DNA of 64,000 nt from Persicaria tinctoria (GCA_037127255.1 JBANSL010000003.1:49060814-49124813); one strand, 5' to 3'; shown: positions 36,595 to 47,251, numbered from the stretch's first letter. The notes: generated by a model not told the origin, from the sequence alone. Numbers and translations are program-made.

Positions 36595-39023
36595 TGTTGT
36601 TGCAGGAGGATGGTCAAGTATGAAATAAATATAAAATATAGTTCAGATTGACTTCCCTGTCTCAGCAAATAAATACAAGACTTCCTCCCGTCGTAGTAAG
36701 AGAAAATCAGGATCGAATCCACGAGGAAGCACGTCAGCAGTTCTCAGGTAGCTGTAAATTCTCACAAAAGCAACAGAAAGACAAAAACACAGAAAGGAAA
36801 GAAACAAATAAACCCGGCAAGGGCAACTAAAATAAAAGCAAAGAACAAGCGAAACAAGAAAAGACAAATCGAAACAAAGCAAAGCAAGGCACTGGTCGAT
36901 CTCGACTACAAGCTCCTCGAGATCGACAAAGGCAGAAAAACAGAAGCTTTAGAAAGTGAAAATCGACGACAACAGAGAAAACTTCAACTCGACCTAGACC
37001 AGTCCTACTCGAGATCGACCACGGCTTACTCGATCTCGACAAACCTTCCTCTGTATCGACTAGAATGCAGAAACTTAAAATTGCAGAATTAAAGACAAAC
37101 GCAGATTTTCGACAGAAATAAACTTCAATATATTAAAAGACTTCCAAAGCCAGGGTTTCAACACCACAACGATAAACATGCAAAGTAACACATAAAGGCA
37201 TAAAAGATCATGCATTTCATCAAATAACTTTCGTCATTAACAAATAGGCATATAGAGGCTTTCGCATAAACCCTAATTGTTACTAACCCTTTTACACATA
37301 ATTAATCCAAGTTGCATTAAGATCACTTTCGCTTCAATAATACAAACAAGGATCACCTTCAACTCTCGCAAAAGAATCATGCTCATAGGGATAGAAGATG
37401 AATTGCACAAAAGATCTGACCTTTATCGCATCGCCTCACATGGCCACCGTCGGGCTCACCCCAGCCCCAGAAGTGGGTGGACTACTCACGCCTCATTGCA
37501 ATAACAGACATTGATTGATGAAAAGAAACTTGCATTAAACTAAATTCAAAGCCTTTTACAATCCCGGCAATCAACTTTCGCAGAAAGCCAAAACCCTAAA
37601 AACCTTAGAACTCCTAAACTTCTCTGTGGAACTAACTAATTGTCTCTGAAATTGAATCGTGAATTGAATTGTTGATTGAATGAATAAAACTGAGCCCCCT
37701 AGGGCCTTATTTATAGCCTTCATTCCCTAGCTATTCTAGGAAAGAAGATATCTATCTCTATCTAAAACTTTATCTAAAACTTGAAAGGATAAATAAATTG
37801 TTTTAAAGAAATAAATCTTAAAAGGAAAAGATAAAACTAAATAGGTAAGTCTTCATGTCTTGATAGATCTTGTCTCTATGATGATAGAACTTGATGGAAT
37901 CGGATAGATCTCGGCCAAATCGACTCCTTCGCGCCCAAGGAATCTCAATTCTACTCGGACAGGTCTCGTCGAGAAGTTTCTGGAATCTGGTCTACTCGAC
38001 CTCGAGTAGGGCTCGTCGACCTCAAGTAGGGTGGTTCGTCGACTGGACTTCCTCGGCTAGATCTGCTCGATGTGCTCGGACTTGGCTCACTGGGCTCTCG
38101 TCGACCTCGACAAGACCTAGTCGATCTCGAGTAGGATTAGGTCATCGACTAAGTCTCCTCGGGTGACTCTGCTCGACAAGGCTCGGACAAGGCTCCTCAG
38201 GTGCTCGTCGATCTCGACAAGCCCTAGTCGATCTCGAGTAGGATGGCTCTGTCGACCAGGCTTCCTCGAGTTGGTGTGCTCGACTGGCCCGGATCTGGAC
38301 TCAGACGCTTGTCGATCTCGACAAGCCCTAGTCGACCTCGAGTAAGGTGGCTTGCCGACTAGGTCTTCTCGAGTTGCTCTACTCGATGGACTCCGGATCT
38401 GGACTCAGGCGCTCGTTGACCTCGACAAAGGGTCCTCGAGATCGAGTTGAGTGGTGTCCTTCCTTTCCGCTTCCGCGAGTTGCCTCTTCCGCTGGCAGCG
38501 AGTTTTTCCGCGGAAGCGAACGGTCCGCTGCAGCGAGTCGAGTCGCTGGCAGCGAGTGCCGCATGGTCGTCCTCGGCTCCGTCCTCGGCTTCTCTCCTTG
38601 TCGACTCCGGGTGTGGCGTATGGGCTTCGTCAATCTCGACCAGTGGTCCTCGAGATCGAGTAGGGTCCGGAGCCAGGTTGGTCTGGCTTGCTCGATCAGG
38701 CTCTGTCGACAAGGCTGTGCTCGGACATGCTCGTCTAGGTCGAGTAGGCCTACTCGAGATCGAGTAGCCTTGACTCTCAGACTGGTTCCGCTGCTTTGAC
38801 CTTGGACTTCTGTAGTGTTTTTCCGAGCTTTTCCGACCTTCTGTAGAATTGCTGTAAAATGCCTCCATTTCAGCGAATTAAACAGAAACTGGTGTAGATT
38901 CCATAATTTGGCAAATAAACATAAACTACATAGATTCTGTACTATCTAAACCCAAATGAATGCAATGTATACAGAAATCGATATAAAAGTTACTGTAAAA
39001 CATGGCAGATTCAGCTCACAACA
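36595..39023 (-). repeat. Element C 5' LTR (2429 bp)
   Basis: Pairs with 29186-31594 at an offset of 7409 up to the array indel. TATA box on the minus strand at 37707-37715. TCGA-rich cluster at about 37995-38766, with one extra 21-bp unit compared with the 3' LTR. Confidence 0.92.
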
Positions 39024-39166
39024 GTAATAAGTACCTCTTCGACGATGGAAATTAAGTGTTGGGTAATATGACAATGAATCCATTATCTTGAGGGTTTTGC
39101 AGGTTTCCCTTAAATAACCATCAAAGTTATTGCTTGGGGACAAGCAAGCTTATGTATTGGGTGATT

Positions 39167-40971
39167 TGATGTCCATATATTTACACCATGTTTTTATGTT
39201 TAATTATGCTCCTTACTCTACTATTTTGGGATAAAATAATTAGGAATTTGTGTAGTTATGTTTAATATTTCCAGATATGGAGTCTTCACAAAGTTTGGAG
39301 GCACTTTGGAGCTTAAAGGAAAGTCGTGAAGAAATTGGAGAAGATAAGGAAGAGCACAGGATGGTGCAGCTGGAGAAAACGCCCCTTTTCACCATTCATC
39401 AATTTAAATCAAGTTTTGTTGTCTTCATAAGAGTTGTAGCCCTCGAAAATCTCTTTTCAACACATTCTTATATGCGTCAATCAAACAAACGAGGACTCGG
39501 GACAGTGCGTTTCAAAATAGAGCAGAATGTTGAAAGCTGATAGAGGACTCGAAATCGACTAAGATACTCGACGTCGACTACCCTACTCGACGTCGAATGG
39601 AGATGAAAGCCACACTCGAATACGACTAGAAAGAGCTCTCGATATCCACAAGATAGCCTGAAATTGAGTACAAGCTACTCGACGACGACCACTCTACTCG
39701 AAGTCGAATGAAACTCTACTGGGCCGAGAACGAATTGGGCCGATCCAATGACGAGTAGGAAGATCTATTTACCATAAGGAGAATTGTTATTTACCTTTTT
39801 AGATTTATTTTTTATTTATCTAGAATTATATCTTTTAGGTTTAGATAGAAATTGCTTTCTTTGGGTAGAAAGGATCCAACCCTATAAATAAAGCCCTAGA
39901 GGCTAGTTGTTATTAATTCAATTTCAGCGATTTAATCTCCCTAGCAAGTAAAGAGTTTTAGAAGTTCAAGGCTTTTAGGGTTTTGGCACTTTGGCGAAAG
40001 TTGGAGTGCCGGGATTGTAAAGGTCGCAAATTTAGTTTAATGCAAAGTTATTTCCTTTCATCAATCATGGTTTCTATGGCAATGAGCGAGTAGTCGTCTT
40101 TCTTTTAGGGTCGGGGTAAGCCCGACGATATCCATGCGCGATTAAGGTAAGCTTTAATATTCGTTATGCTTTGATCATCCACTACCTTTTATATGTTTAT
40201 TCCCTACTCGAAAGAATAGAGATTCATGTAAATAGCTAGGATTATAAACATAAAACTGGTAGATACAATTAGGGTTACATGAAAAGGATGTCTAATAGTT
40301 GGAAAAGGCGAAAGCTTGCTCCTTTGATGTGATTGCCTAGTTGTTCATATTATCTTGTGCAAGTTTGGTTATTGTCACGGTAAGCCCTGACTTTGGAAGA
40401 TCTTTTATATATTTGTTTACTTCGAATTATTCAACCCTGGTTTATTTCTGTCCACAATTCTTTACAATCCTCACGCTCTTCGGCCACCTTTGCCGATTTA
40501 TTTACATTTCTGTAGGTCACTCGATATCGACTAATGTAGTCAACATCGAGTGCATTGATCGACTTGTAGTCTTCTGAGCCAGTCGACTACTGACTACTTG
40601 AGATCGAGTTCCCCACTCGAGATCGATTATTGCTTGTGTTTTGCAGGTACTCGAGACAACCATTCTTCTCGACGTCGAGGTATTCTTGTCGTCGTCGACC
40701 AAACATGTTGCATGTTGTTGTTATTTCTACTCGAGATCGGCTGCACTGATCAAGGTCAACTGTAATCCAATCGAGGTCGAGTATTTCTGAGTCGACTTCA
40801 GAACTTGATTTGCTGTCTATTTGAGATCCGCTAACCCGCTTCATCGTGGATCGAACCTGACTTTCTTCTACTACAGTAGGAGGCAGTCTTGAACATTATT
40901 TGCACGGAATGGAATCAGTTTGCTTGTTTTATTTACATTTTATTTTCATCCTCAATATTCGCTCCTCAAAA
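39167..40971 (+). repeat. Element A 3' LTR
   Basis: Homologous to 23157-25059: TGATGTCC start, TATA box 39883-39890, donor-like AAGGTAAGC at 40144-40152, TCGA clusters at about 39545-39715 and 40515-40800. Preceded by a degraded purine tract (39153-39166). The 3' end is slightly uncertain (40968-40971). Confidence 0.8.
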
Positions 40972-41192
40972 GTATAACTATGGAAAGCTTCCTTGAATAT
41001 TAGAGCTCTTTTCAACCTATGATATGTTGAGTTCCACTAAATAGCAACATCAAGAATTAACTTGACACCCTCATGAACATTGTGAATAACGCTCTTCAAA
41101 GGAACCAATCCATCTTGGACCAACAATTTCAGAATATGCGGACAACACCTAACACGGAAAATCTTCCTTCCGAAGAACAACGCATATCTTGC
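40972..41192 (-). pseudogene. hAT (RICESLEEPER-like) transposase relic, C-proximal fragment
   Basis: On the minus strand this continues, in the same frame, the fragment at 47252-47880 once element B and one CTTGC copy are removed. Recognisable hAT motifs are RVRCCPHILKLLVQDGL (the CAHILNL region near the catalytic centre) and WNSTYHRL. An in-frame TAG directly precedes WNSTYH. The fragment stops at the right edge of element A. It is a dead remnant of a cut-and-paste DNA transposase. Confidence 0.82.
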
Positions 41193-41740
41193 TGTTGTGA
41201 GCGGAATCTGCCATGTTTTACAGCAACTTTTATATCGAGTTCTGTATACATTTCATGCATTTGGGTTAAGATAGTACAGAATCTGTGTAGTTTATATTTA
41301 TTTGCCAAAATTATGGAATCTACACCAGTTTCTGTTTAAATCGCAGAAATCGAGGCATTTACAGCAATTCTACAGAAGGTCGGAAAAGCTCGGAAAACCG
41401 CTACAGAAGTCCAAGGTCAAAGCAGCGGAACAAATCGGAGAGCCAAGTCTAGTCGACATCGAGTGGGCCCTACTCGACCTAGACGAGCCATGGCCGAGCA
41501 GCCATAGTCGAGCAAGCCTGCTCGAGAAACCAAGCTCCCCGAGCTCCGGAACCCTACTCGACCTAGACAAGCACTAGTCTAGGTCGACGAAGCCCAGACA
41601 CCCATGCCCGGAGTCGTCGAGGAGAGCTAGCCGAGGACGACCAAGGAGACTCGCTGCAGCGGAAAAGGAAAGTCGCTGCCGCGGATCAAGTCACTCGCTG
41701 CCAGCGGAAGAGCCAGCTCGCGGAAGCGGAAGCAACAACA
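41193..41740 (+). repeat. Element B 5' LTR
   Basis: 548 bp. A TCGA-rich stretch at about 41450-41690 and GCGG-type repeats run to the end. No TATA box like that of A and C was seen. Confidence 0.93.
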
Positions 41741-41743
41741 AAT

Positions 41744-41761
41744 TGGCGCCGTTGCCGGGGA
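41744..41761 (+). other. Primer-binding site, Asp tRNA (element B)
   Basis: TGGCGCCGTTGCCGGGGA, an 18-nt perfect complement of the plant tRNA-Asp(GUC) 3' end as I know it, three bases after the LTR. Confidence 0.92.
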
Positions 41762-43319
41762 AGCTATCAATCGCGCCTTAGGTAGTCAGTTCTCACTGTT
41801 TCTTTGAGTTACTTTTCAGGTGTATGCGCCGTTCTGGTATCCCACCTGAATATTACGGTTTAGACGAACCAGAGCGCCTTCTACACATCAGAAATAGACT
41901 TCAAAGAGTCATGGAGGACGCTGAAACACAGGAGCAACTGATCGCTAGGCTTACCAGGGATCTAGCCGCCAGGGATGCTGCTCTCGCCGCTGAGAGAGCA
42001 GAAAAGGAACAAGCACAAGCTGAGCTCGCCCAATATCCAACCACTGCTGAGGATTATATGCATCCCACGCTCGTCGTGCCTGAATCGGCGATTCTAATCC
42101 CTGAAAACTCTTTTGAAATTCGCACTCAATTTCTTATAGAGCTTAAAAATAATGCCTTTTACGGCAGATTTAATGAGTGTCCTCTTGAACATATTACTAA
42201 TTTTCATGATATGTGTCGTACTCTTGCAGAAGGCACAACCTTGGAATATGTCAAGATGAAATCTTTTCGCTGCTCTCTCGCTGGGCCTGCACTGAAATGG
42301 CTGGAAGGGTTGAAAGCAAGATCACTCACAACCTGGGCCCAAGTAGAGCAAGAGTTTCTGAACAAATTCTTCCCACCGGCCAAAACAGCACATCTCCGCC
42401 AGAAAATCACCGCCTTTAAACAGCAGAAAGGGGAACCGCTGGCAAGGGCATGGGAGCGCTACAAGGAACTTCTGCGATCTTGCCCTACTCATGGACAGCC
42501 ACCCTACATCATTCAGGAGATCTTCTTCAACTCTCTTGACCAGGTCACTAAGGACAGAATCAACAATTATACTCACTACGAGTATCTGACGATGCCGCCA
42601 CGTGACGCATGGGGTGTGCTAGAGAAGCTCACCAACTATGACAACAAATATGGGTCTACTGCAACTTATGAAGAGAACCCATACGCCAGGCCAGCACCAT
42701 CCATGCCCCTCTATGAGCCATCAAAGGAGATTGATCCAGATGTCAGGGAGCAATACTACAGAGACCAGAATAAGAAGCTCCTCAAACAAGTGAAGTATCT
42801 CTCTGTCAATCAGCCTTGCATAGAATGCGGATCGCAAAGGCACACCACTACTGAGTGCCCACACACAGAGCAAGTCAGGATGGCAGAACATCATGAGGAT
42901 GCAGCTTACGCAGGGGGGTCTAATCGCTATATGAGGGATCAAAGGCCTTATCAACAGCAATGGAACCAAGGTCCCCCTAGGAATCCTCCACCCTACAGAG
43001 ATCCAGGACATCCAGAAAGGGATCAAAGGAAGGATGATCTGCAGCTAATCCTTGAGGAGATGCGACGAAATCAAGGGACCATCAACAACCAGTTCCAGAA
43101 CATCACCACCAAATTTGGAGAACTGGACATCTGGAAAAGGGGAATTGAGACGCAGATAGGACAAATTTCTGCGCAGATCCCACGACAGTCCGGCAAGCTC
43201 CCTGGGCAAACAGAACCAAATCCTAAGGGAAAGACTGGACACATAGCTGCTGTAAAACTCAGAAGCGGCCATCAACTTCAAGAGCCAGAAGTTGGAAAGC
43301 AGCAGAACAACGAGGAACA

Positions 43320-43505
43320 GCAAGTCGAGGTCGACAAACCCGTCGTCGATCTCGACCAGAGCCTAGTCGACCTCGACAAAGGTCTACTCGAGGTCGAGGA
43401 TAAATCTCTAGAATCGTCGTCTGCGCCGAACAGCAACTCGAATGGGCCCAATCTGGTCGAAGTCGACAAGCCTGTAGTCGACATCGAGGAGCCCCTGGTC
43501 GACAT
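43320..43505. repeat. TCGA-rich coding cluster 1 in B (Gag-protease linker)
   Basis: TCGA words spaced by two bases encode V-D-L-D / V-E-V-D / V-D-I-E tetrapeptides. Spacer dinucleotides are mostly CC, TC, GG and AT. Confidence 0.75.
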
Positions 43506-44339
43506 AGAGAAATCTGCAGCAACTCCGACGTCTGTTCTGGCTCCGACTTAGAAAAAGAAGCTGCCTTTCCCAACAAAATCTCTAAAGGACCCGGCGGAGA
43601 AAAAGTTTCAGCGCTTCATCAAGATGCTTCAGAAGCTCAATGTCACCATCCCCTTCACAGAAGCTCTCAATGAAATGCCGTCCTATGTCAAATTCCTGAA
43701 AGATATTCTGAGCAAAAAGCGATCAATGGCAGAAATCACAGAGGAGTGCAGCCATCTAGACATATTGGAGAAGAGGCCGGATCCAGGTAAGTTTGCTATA
43801 ACTATTGGATTTGGTCCATACAAAATTAATGCCCTATGTGATCTTGGAGCCAGTGTTAGTATTATGCCTTTAACGATTTGGTCGAAGATTAAGATAGGTG
43901 CCCTGGAGCCTGTGGATGCTAGACTATACATGGCCAACAATACGGTGGTCATTCCAACAGGCATGGTGGAAAATGTCCCAGTACAAGTGGGTAAATTCTT
44001 CGTCCCTGCTGATTTCTTAATTGTTGATATGCAAGAAGATCCTGCTTGTCCAATTATTCTAGGGAGACCATTCTTGGCGACTGTGGATGCCAACATAAGC
44101 GTACGGAAAGGAGTGCTCACCTTCAACATCAGCGATGAGGTAATAGAGTATTCTTTTAATAAAACTGAAAGGCATACAGGTCCAATGGAAGAGGTCAAAT
44201 CTATCTCAGCTGGCTACATCACCTGTGGGGAACCCAAGGTCAGGAATATGACCCTTGAGGAGCTGGAAAAGAGGGACATGGAGGCCCAGGTGGAGGAGAT
44301 CATGGCAATCCTCAAGGAGAACAAAGGAGCTAAGTGTGG

Positions 44340-44880
44340 GGCCAAGATCGACCAGGGCTCCTCGACATCGAGTAGAACCCTAGTCGATCTCGACCAGACC
44401 ACGGGGACTGCACCAGCGCCAGCTTCGTCGAGCAGCGAACCAGACAGGCCGAGTCTACTCGAAGTCGACAACACTCTCGTCGATCTCGACCACCCCACGG
44501 AGAGCCCAGCGCCGCCTTCCTCGACGAGCAAGCCACGAGGAGGAGAAGGCTACTCGACCTCGAGTAGCCTTGTCGAGGTCGACCAACACTCAGCACCACC
44601 AGAGCCATCTTCCTCGACGACGCTGACTCCAGGACCAGAACCCTCGTCGACCTCGAGTAGCCTTGTCGAGGTCGACCACCGCCAGGCGCCACCAGATCCT
44701 GTGTCCTCGATGAAGCCACCACCACCAGGAGCAGAGTCCTTGTCGAGGTCGACCAGCCAACTCGAGGTCGACAAGACCTGTTCTTCCTCGACTTCTGACT
44801 CTCCGACCGGACCACCACCAGAACCAGCAGACTCGTGGATCTCGAGGAGCCCTAGTCGAGATCGACCAAACACCGTGGTG
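44340..44880. repeat. TCGA-rich coding cluster 2 in B (protease-GPF linker)
   Basis: About eleven TCGANNTCGA decamers in 540 bp. Both strands look alike because the words are palindromic, which produces long shadow frames on the minus strand. Confidence 0.8.
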
Positions 44881-45472
44881 CCCGATTCCGTTTCTGCGAA
44901 GGTAAGCCAAGGTATGGATCTTTCTTCTCCTATTTCCATTAAAGATTTATCTATACATGGGAGAGGTTTGCCTTGGTATGTGCGATTGTGCAGGATTTCC
45001 AATGATGAGCCTAAGGAGTATGAAGTTGGAGACAAGCTCTATGTCTCTAAATCAAAGGATCATTGGTTTCCCAACAAATTCAACAAGAAGCGGATGTGAC
45101 CGTTCGTGGTGAACAAGATCCATTCTGGAGGATTACAGCTGATGGACAAGAATGGAGTCTTATTTGAGGCCCAAGCTACATGGGCTCTGCAGATGCCACC
45201 TTGAGCATTAATGGAAGTCGGCCTAGCGACTCTAAAATCTAGAGCATGTACATAGACTTTTTAGGACATTTGAGACTTTGTTTTTGGTTTTTGGTTTTGA
45301 ACATTGTTTTTGGTTTTTGTTTTTGTTTTGTTGGTATATGTCTTCTACTTTTCAGGTCCATGGATAGAACCAAGCTATAGACTTACTCGGACTAGGAGGT
45401 GCTCCATTCGAAATTTAGCGGCTCTGCACATCTGTCTTGTGAGTTTCTTTCTTTACCCTTTACCTGGGTTTT

Positions 45473-45518
45473 TTACAGTGAGGACACTGTAATGTTTAAG
45501 TATGGGGTGGGGGAAGGG
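45473..45518 (+). other. Hairpin plus internal purine-tract-like motif (element B)
   Basis: TTACAGTG (45473-45480) and CACTGTAA (45485-45492) form an 8-bp stem around AGGA. The purine-rich AAGTATGGGGTGGGGGAAGGG follows at 45498-45518. Conserved in C (32773-32817); A keeps the purine motif but not the stem. Confidence 0.6.
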
Positions 45519-46095
45519 CTTACTATATGCATATTTGCCATATTTGACATTACTTGTGCATTATTTCTTAAGAATTGCTACATGGCTATTTTGGAATGCA
45601 TTATTGATTTATGTGCTTATATGCATGTTTTCCAAAAATCTTGAAAAATGACCCCCATTGAAATTTTTGAATAATGTCATGGAAGCTTATATTGAACTCC
45701 ACGATGCAAAATTGGATTCATTAGAGATATAGCATGAAATTGCCTAGTAAAGGGAAGTCACAATGAATTGCATTATTGAAAACCATGAAAGGAGGTAAAA
45801 ATTTGAAATTGCTTTTGACATGTTGCATGATAAGATGATGGAGGACTTTATATTTCCATATAATGCTCATTGTTTATAATCCTAGCCATACCTATGCTTA
45901 TGCATTACACAAAAGCCATAATATGCCTTATTTCATATTTGCTCCACAAAACCTAAATATTTGCAATTCTTTACCTTATCCGGGGATTATGTTGAGAATG
46001 ATGTTACATTATGGAGATGTTATATGGTTGTTGTGATTATTATCATTATTGGAGTTTGGAAGGAAATTGTTTGAAATATATGGAAAATTTAATGA

Positions 46096-46280
46096 GTGAA
46101 AGAAAATCCAATCACCTCAGGAGATAAAGGTAGATTGACCCTGCTCTCTGAGATAATAGTTTGGAGAGATGGGACACATTGTGAGGAGTCCGACGCACTA
46201 AGTATCCGGGGCTATTCATGACACCCATGTTTGCGACTCGCGAGAAGGCAGTGCTAAGGTCAGAGAGGTAAAAGCATTAT
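46096..46280 (+). other. Conserved 3' non-coding block (element B copy)
   Basis: Shares long stretches with 28724-28915 and 32001-32192 reverse, including ACTCGCGAGAAGGCA. It lies about 420 bp upstream of the 3' LTR. No open frame. Confidence 0.55.
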
Positions 46281-46683
46281 TATTGAAAAAAAAAAAGCAT
46301 TATGAAAGGTGATGAATTGTATGGAGAAAGAATGTGGAATGAAACTCAAAATTTGAAAGTGATCCATTTCCCCGGATCAAAAGCACCACATTGCCAGAAA
46401 TTGCCCACCTTTAGCCTTTTACCAATCTACTCCTTCATTAGCTTAAATTAAAGTCTTATTGATTATTAATGCTTTGTCACATAAATTATTTGTTGCATAA
46501 CCCTCTTTTTGTGAGTCGATGTTGCTTTTATATATTTGCACATGCATGAATCTGTGACACTAGTACCTTTTCGAGGATGGTAATTGATTGCAGGGTTATA
46601 TGGCAATGAATCTAATATGTTGAGAGTTTTGATTTCTTCCCTTGAATGACAAATAAAAGTATTGCTTGAGGACAAGCAAGCTT

Positions 46684-46697
46684 AAGTATGGGGTGTT
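46684..46697 (+). other. Polypurine tract (element B)
   Basis: AAGTATGGGGTGTT directly precedes the 3' LTR start TGTTGTGAGC. Confidence 0.8.
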
Positions 46698-47251
46698 TGT
46701 TGTGAGCGGAATCTGCCATGTTTTACAGCAACTTTTATATCGAGTTCTGTATACATTTCTTGCATTTGGGTTAAGATAGTACAGAATCTGTGTAGTTTAT
46801 GTTTATTTGCCAAAATTATGGAATCTACACCAGTTTCTGTTTAAATCGCAGAAATCGAGGCATTTACAGCAATTCTACAGAAGGTCGGAAAAGCTCGGAA
46901 AACCGCTACAGAAGTCCAAGGTCAAAGCAGCGGAACAAATCGGAGAGCCAAGTCTAGTCGACATCGAGTGGGCCCTACTCGACCTAGACGAGCCATGGCC
47001 GAGCAGCCATAGTCGAGCAAGCCTGCTCGAGAAACCAAGCTCCCCGAGCTCCGGAACCCTACTCGACCTAGACAAGCACTAGTCTAGGTCGACGAAGCCC
47101 AGACACCCATGCCTGGAGTCGTCGAGGAGAGCTAGCCGAGGACGACCAAGGAGACTCGCTGCAGCGGAAAAGGAAAGTCGCTGCCGCGGATCAAGCCACT
47201 CGCTGCCAGCGGAAGAGCCAGCTCGCGGAAGCGGAAGCGGAAGCAACAACA
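46698..47251 (+). repeat. Element B 3' LTR
   Basis: 554 bp; three GCGGAA units near the end instead of the two in the 5' LTR account for the length difference. Confidence 0.93.

Larger units (their letters stand above)
29186..39023 (-). mobile_element. Element C: Athila/Tat-like gag-protease retrotransposon inserted in element A
   Basis: LTRs 29186-31594 (3') and 36595-39023 (5'), each with TGTTGT...ACAACA ends, flank a minus-strand internal region with an Asp-tRNA primer site (36574-36591), a gag-protease frame (36511-33134), a 3' UTR and a purine tract (31595-31608). Perfect 5-bp target duplications GTAAT lie at 29181-29185 and 39024-39028. The interrupted host sequence on both sides is A's 3' UTR. 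LTR lengths differ by 20 bp, mainly from a 21-bp unit in a TCGA-rich array near 38205. No reverse transcriptase or integrase core is encoded. Confidence 0.93.
23157..40971 (+). mobile_element. Element A: old Athila/Tat-like gag-protease retrotransposon, interrupted by element C
   Basis: 5' LTR 23157-25059, Asp-tRNA primer site, degenerate gag-protease frame, a long 3' non-coding part, then the insertion of C (29186-39023), the last 138 bp of A's internal region (39029-39166) and the 3' LTR (39167-40971). LTR lengths (1903 versus 1805 bp) and many visible differences show that it is older than B and C. GTATA at 23152-23156 and 40972-40976 would be a target duplication if the 3' LTR ends at 40971. 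However, only the right flank looks like hAT transposase, so this is tentative. No reverse transcriptase or integrase core is present. Confidence 0.8.
41824..45204 (+). pseudogene. Gag-protease-GPF frame of element B (two nonsense codons)
   Basis: A single frame of 1127 codons from ATG 41824 to TGA 45202-45204, interrupted only by TAG at codon 576 (43549-43551; Gln in C) and TGA at codon 1092 (45097-45099; Gly in C). Residues about 25-75: A/E/R-rich coiled-coil-like; 105-250: Gag core; 332-345: zinc knuckle C332, C335, H340, C345; about 500-575: acidic linker encoded by TCGA repeats; 655-770: aspartic protease with DLGA at 673-676 and ILGRPF at 745-750; then a second acidic linker; about 1060-1126: integrase-C-terminal-like module with EVGDK and a broken GPF. 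Gag would form particles and the protease would mature them. The first stop falls between Gag and protease, so Gag alone could still be made. Confidence 0.9.
41193..47251 (+). mobile_element. Element B: young Athila/Tat-like gag-protease retrotransposon with short LTRs, inserted in a hAT relic
   Basis: 5' LTR 41193-41740 (548 bp) and 3' LTR 46698-47251 (554 bp), TGTTGT...ACAACA ends. By eye they differ at four bases plus one extra GCGGAA hexamer. Perfect 5-bp target duplications CTTGC lie at 41188-41192 and 47252-47256. Asp-tRNA primer site at 41744-41761, gag-protease-GPF frame 41824-45204, purine tract 46684-46697. The LTR begins like that of element C but lacks most of its ~2.4 kb, so B is an LTR-shortened relative. 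No reverse transcriptase or integrase core. Confidence 0.95.

Noticed and set aside
39167..40971. Solo LTR interpretation of the second A-type LTR
   Set aside because: Removing element C joins A's 3' UTR to the purine tract and this LTR, so it is the 3' LTR of a full element.
23580..47240. CRISPR array interpretation of the regularly worded TCGA repeats
   Set aside because: Spacing is irregular, words are only 10 bp, no unique spacers of constant length, and the context is a plant retrotransposon.
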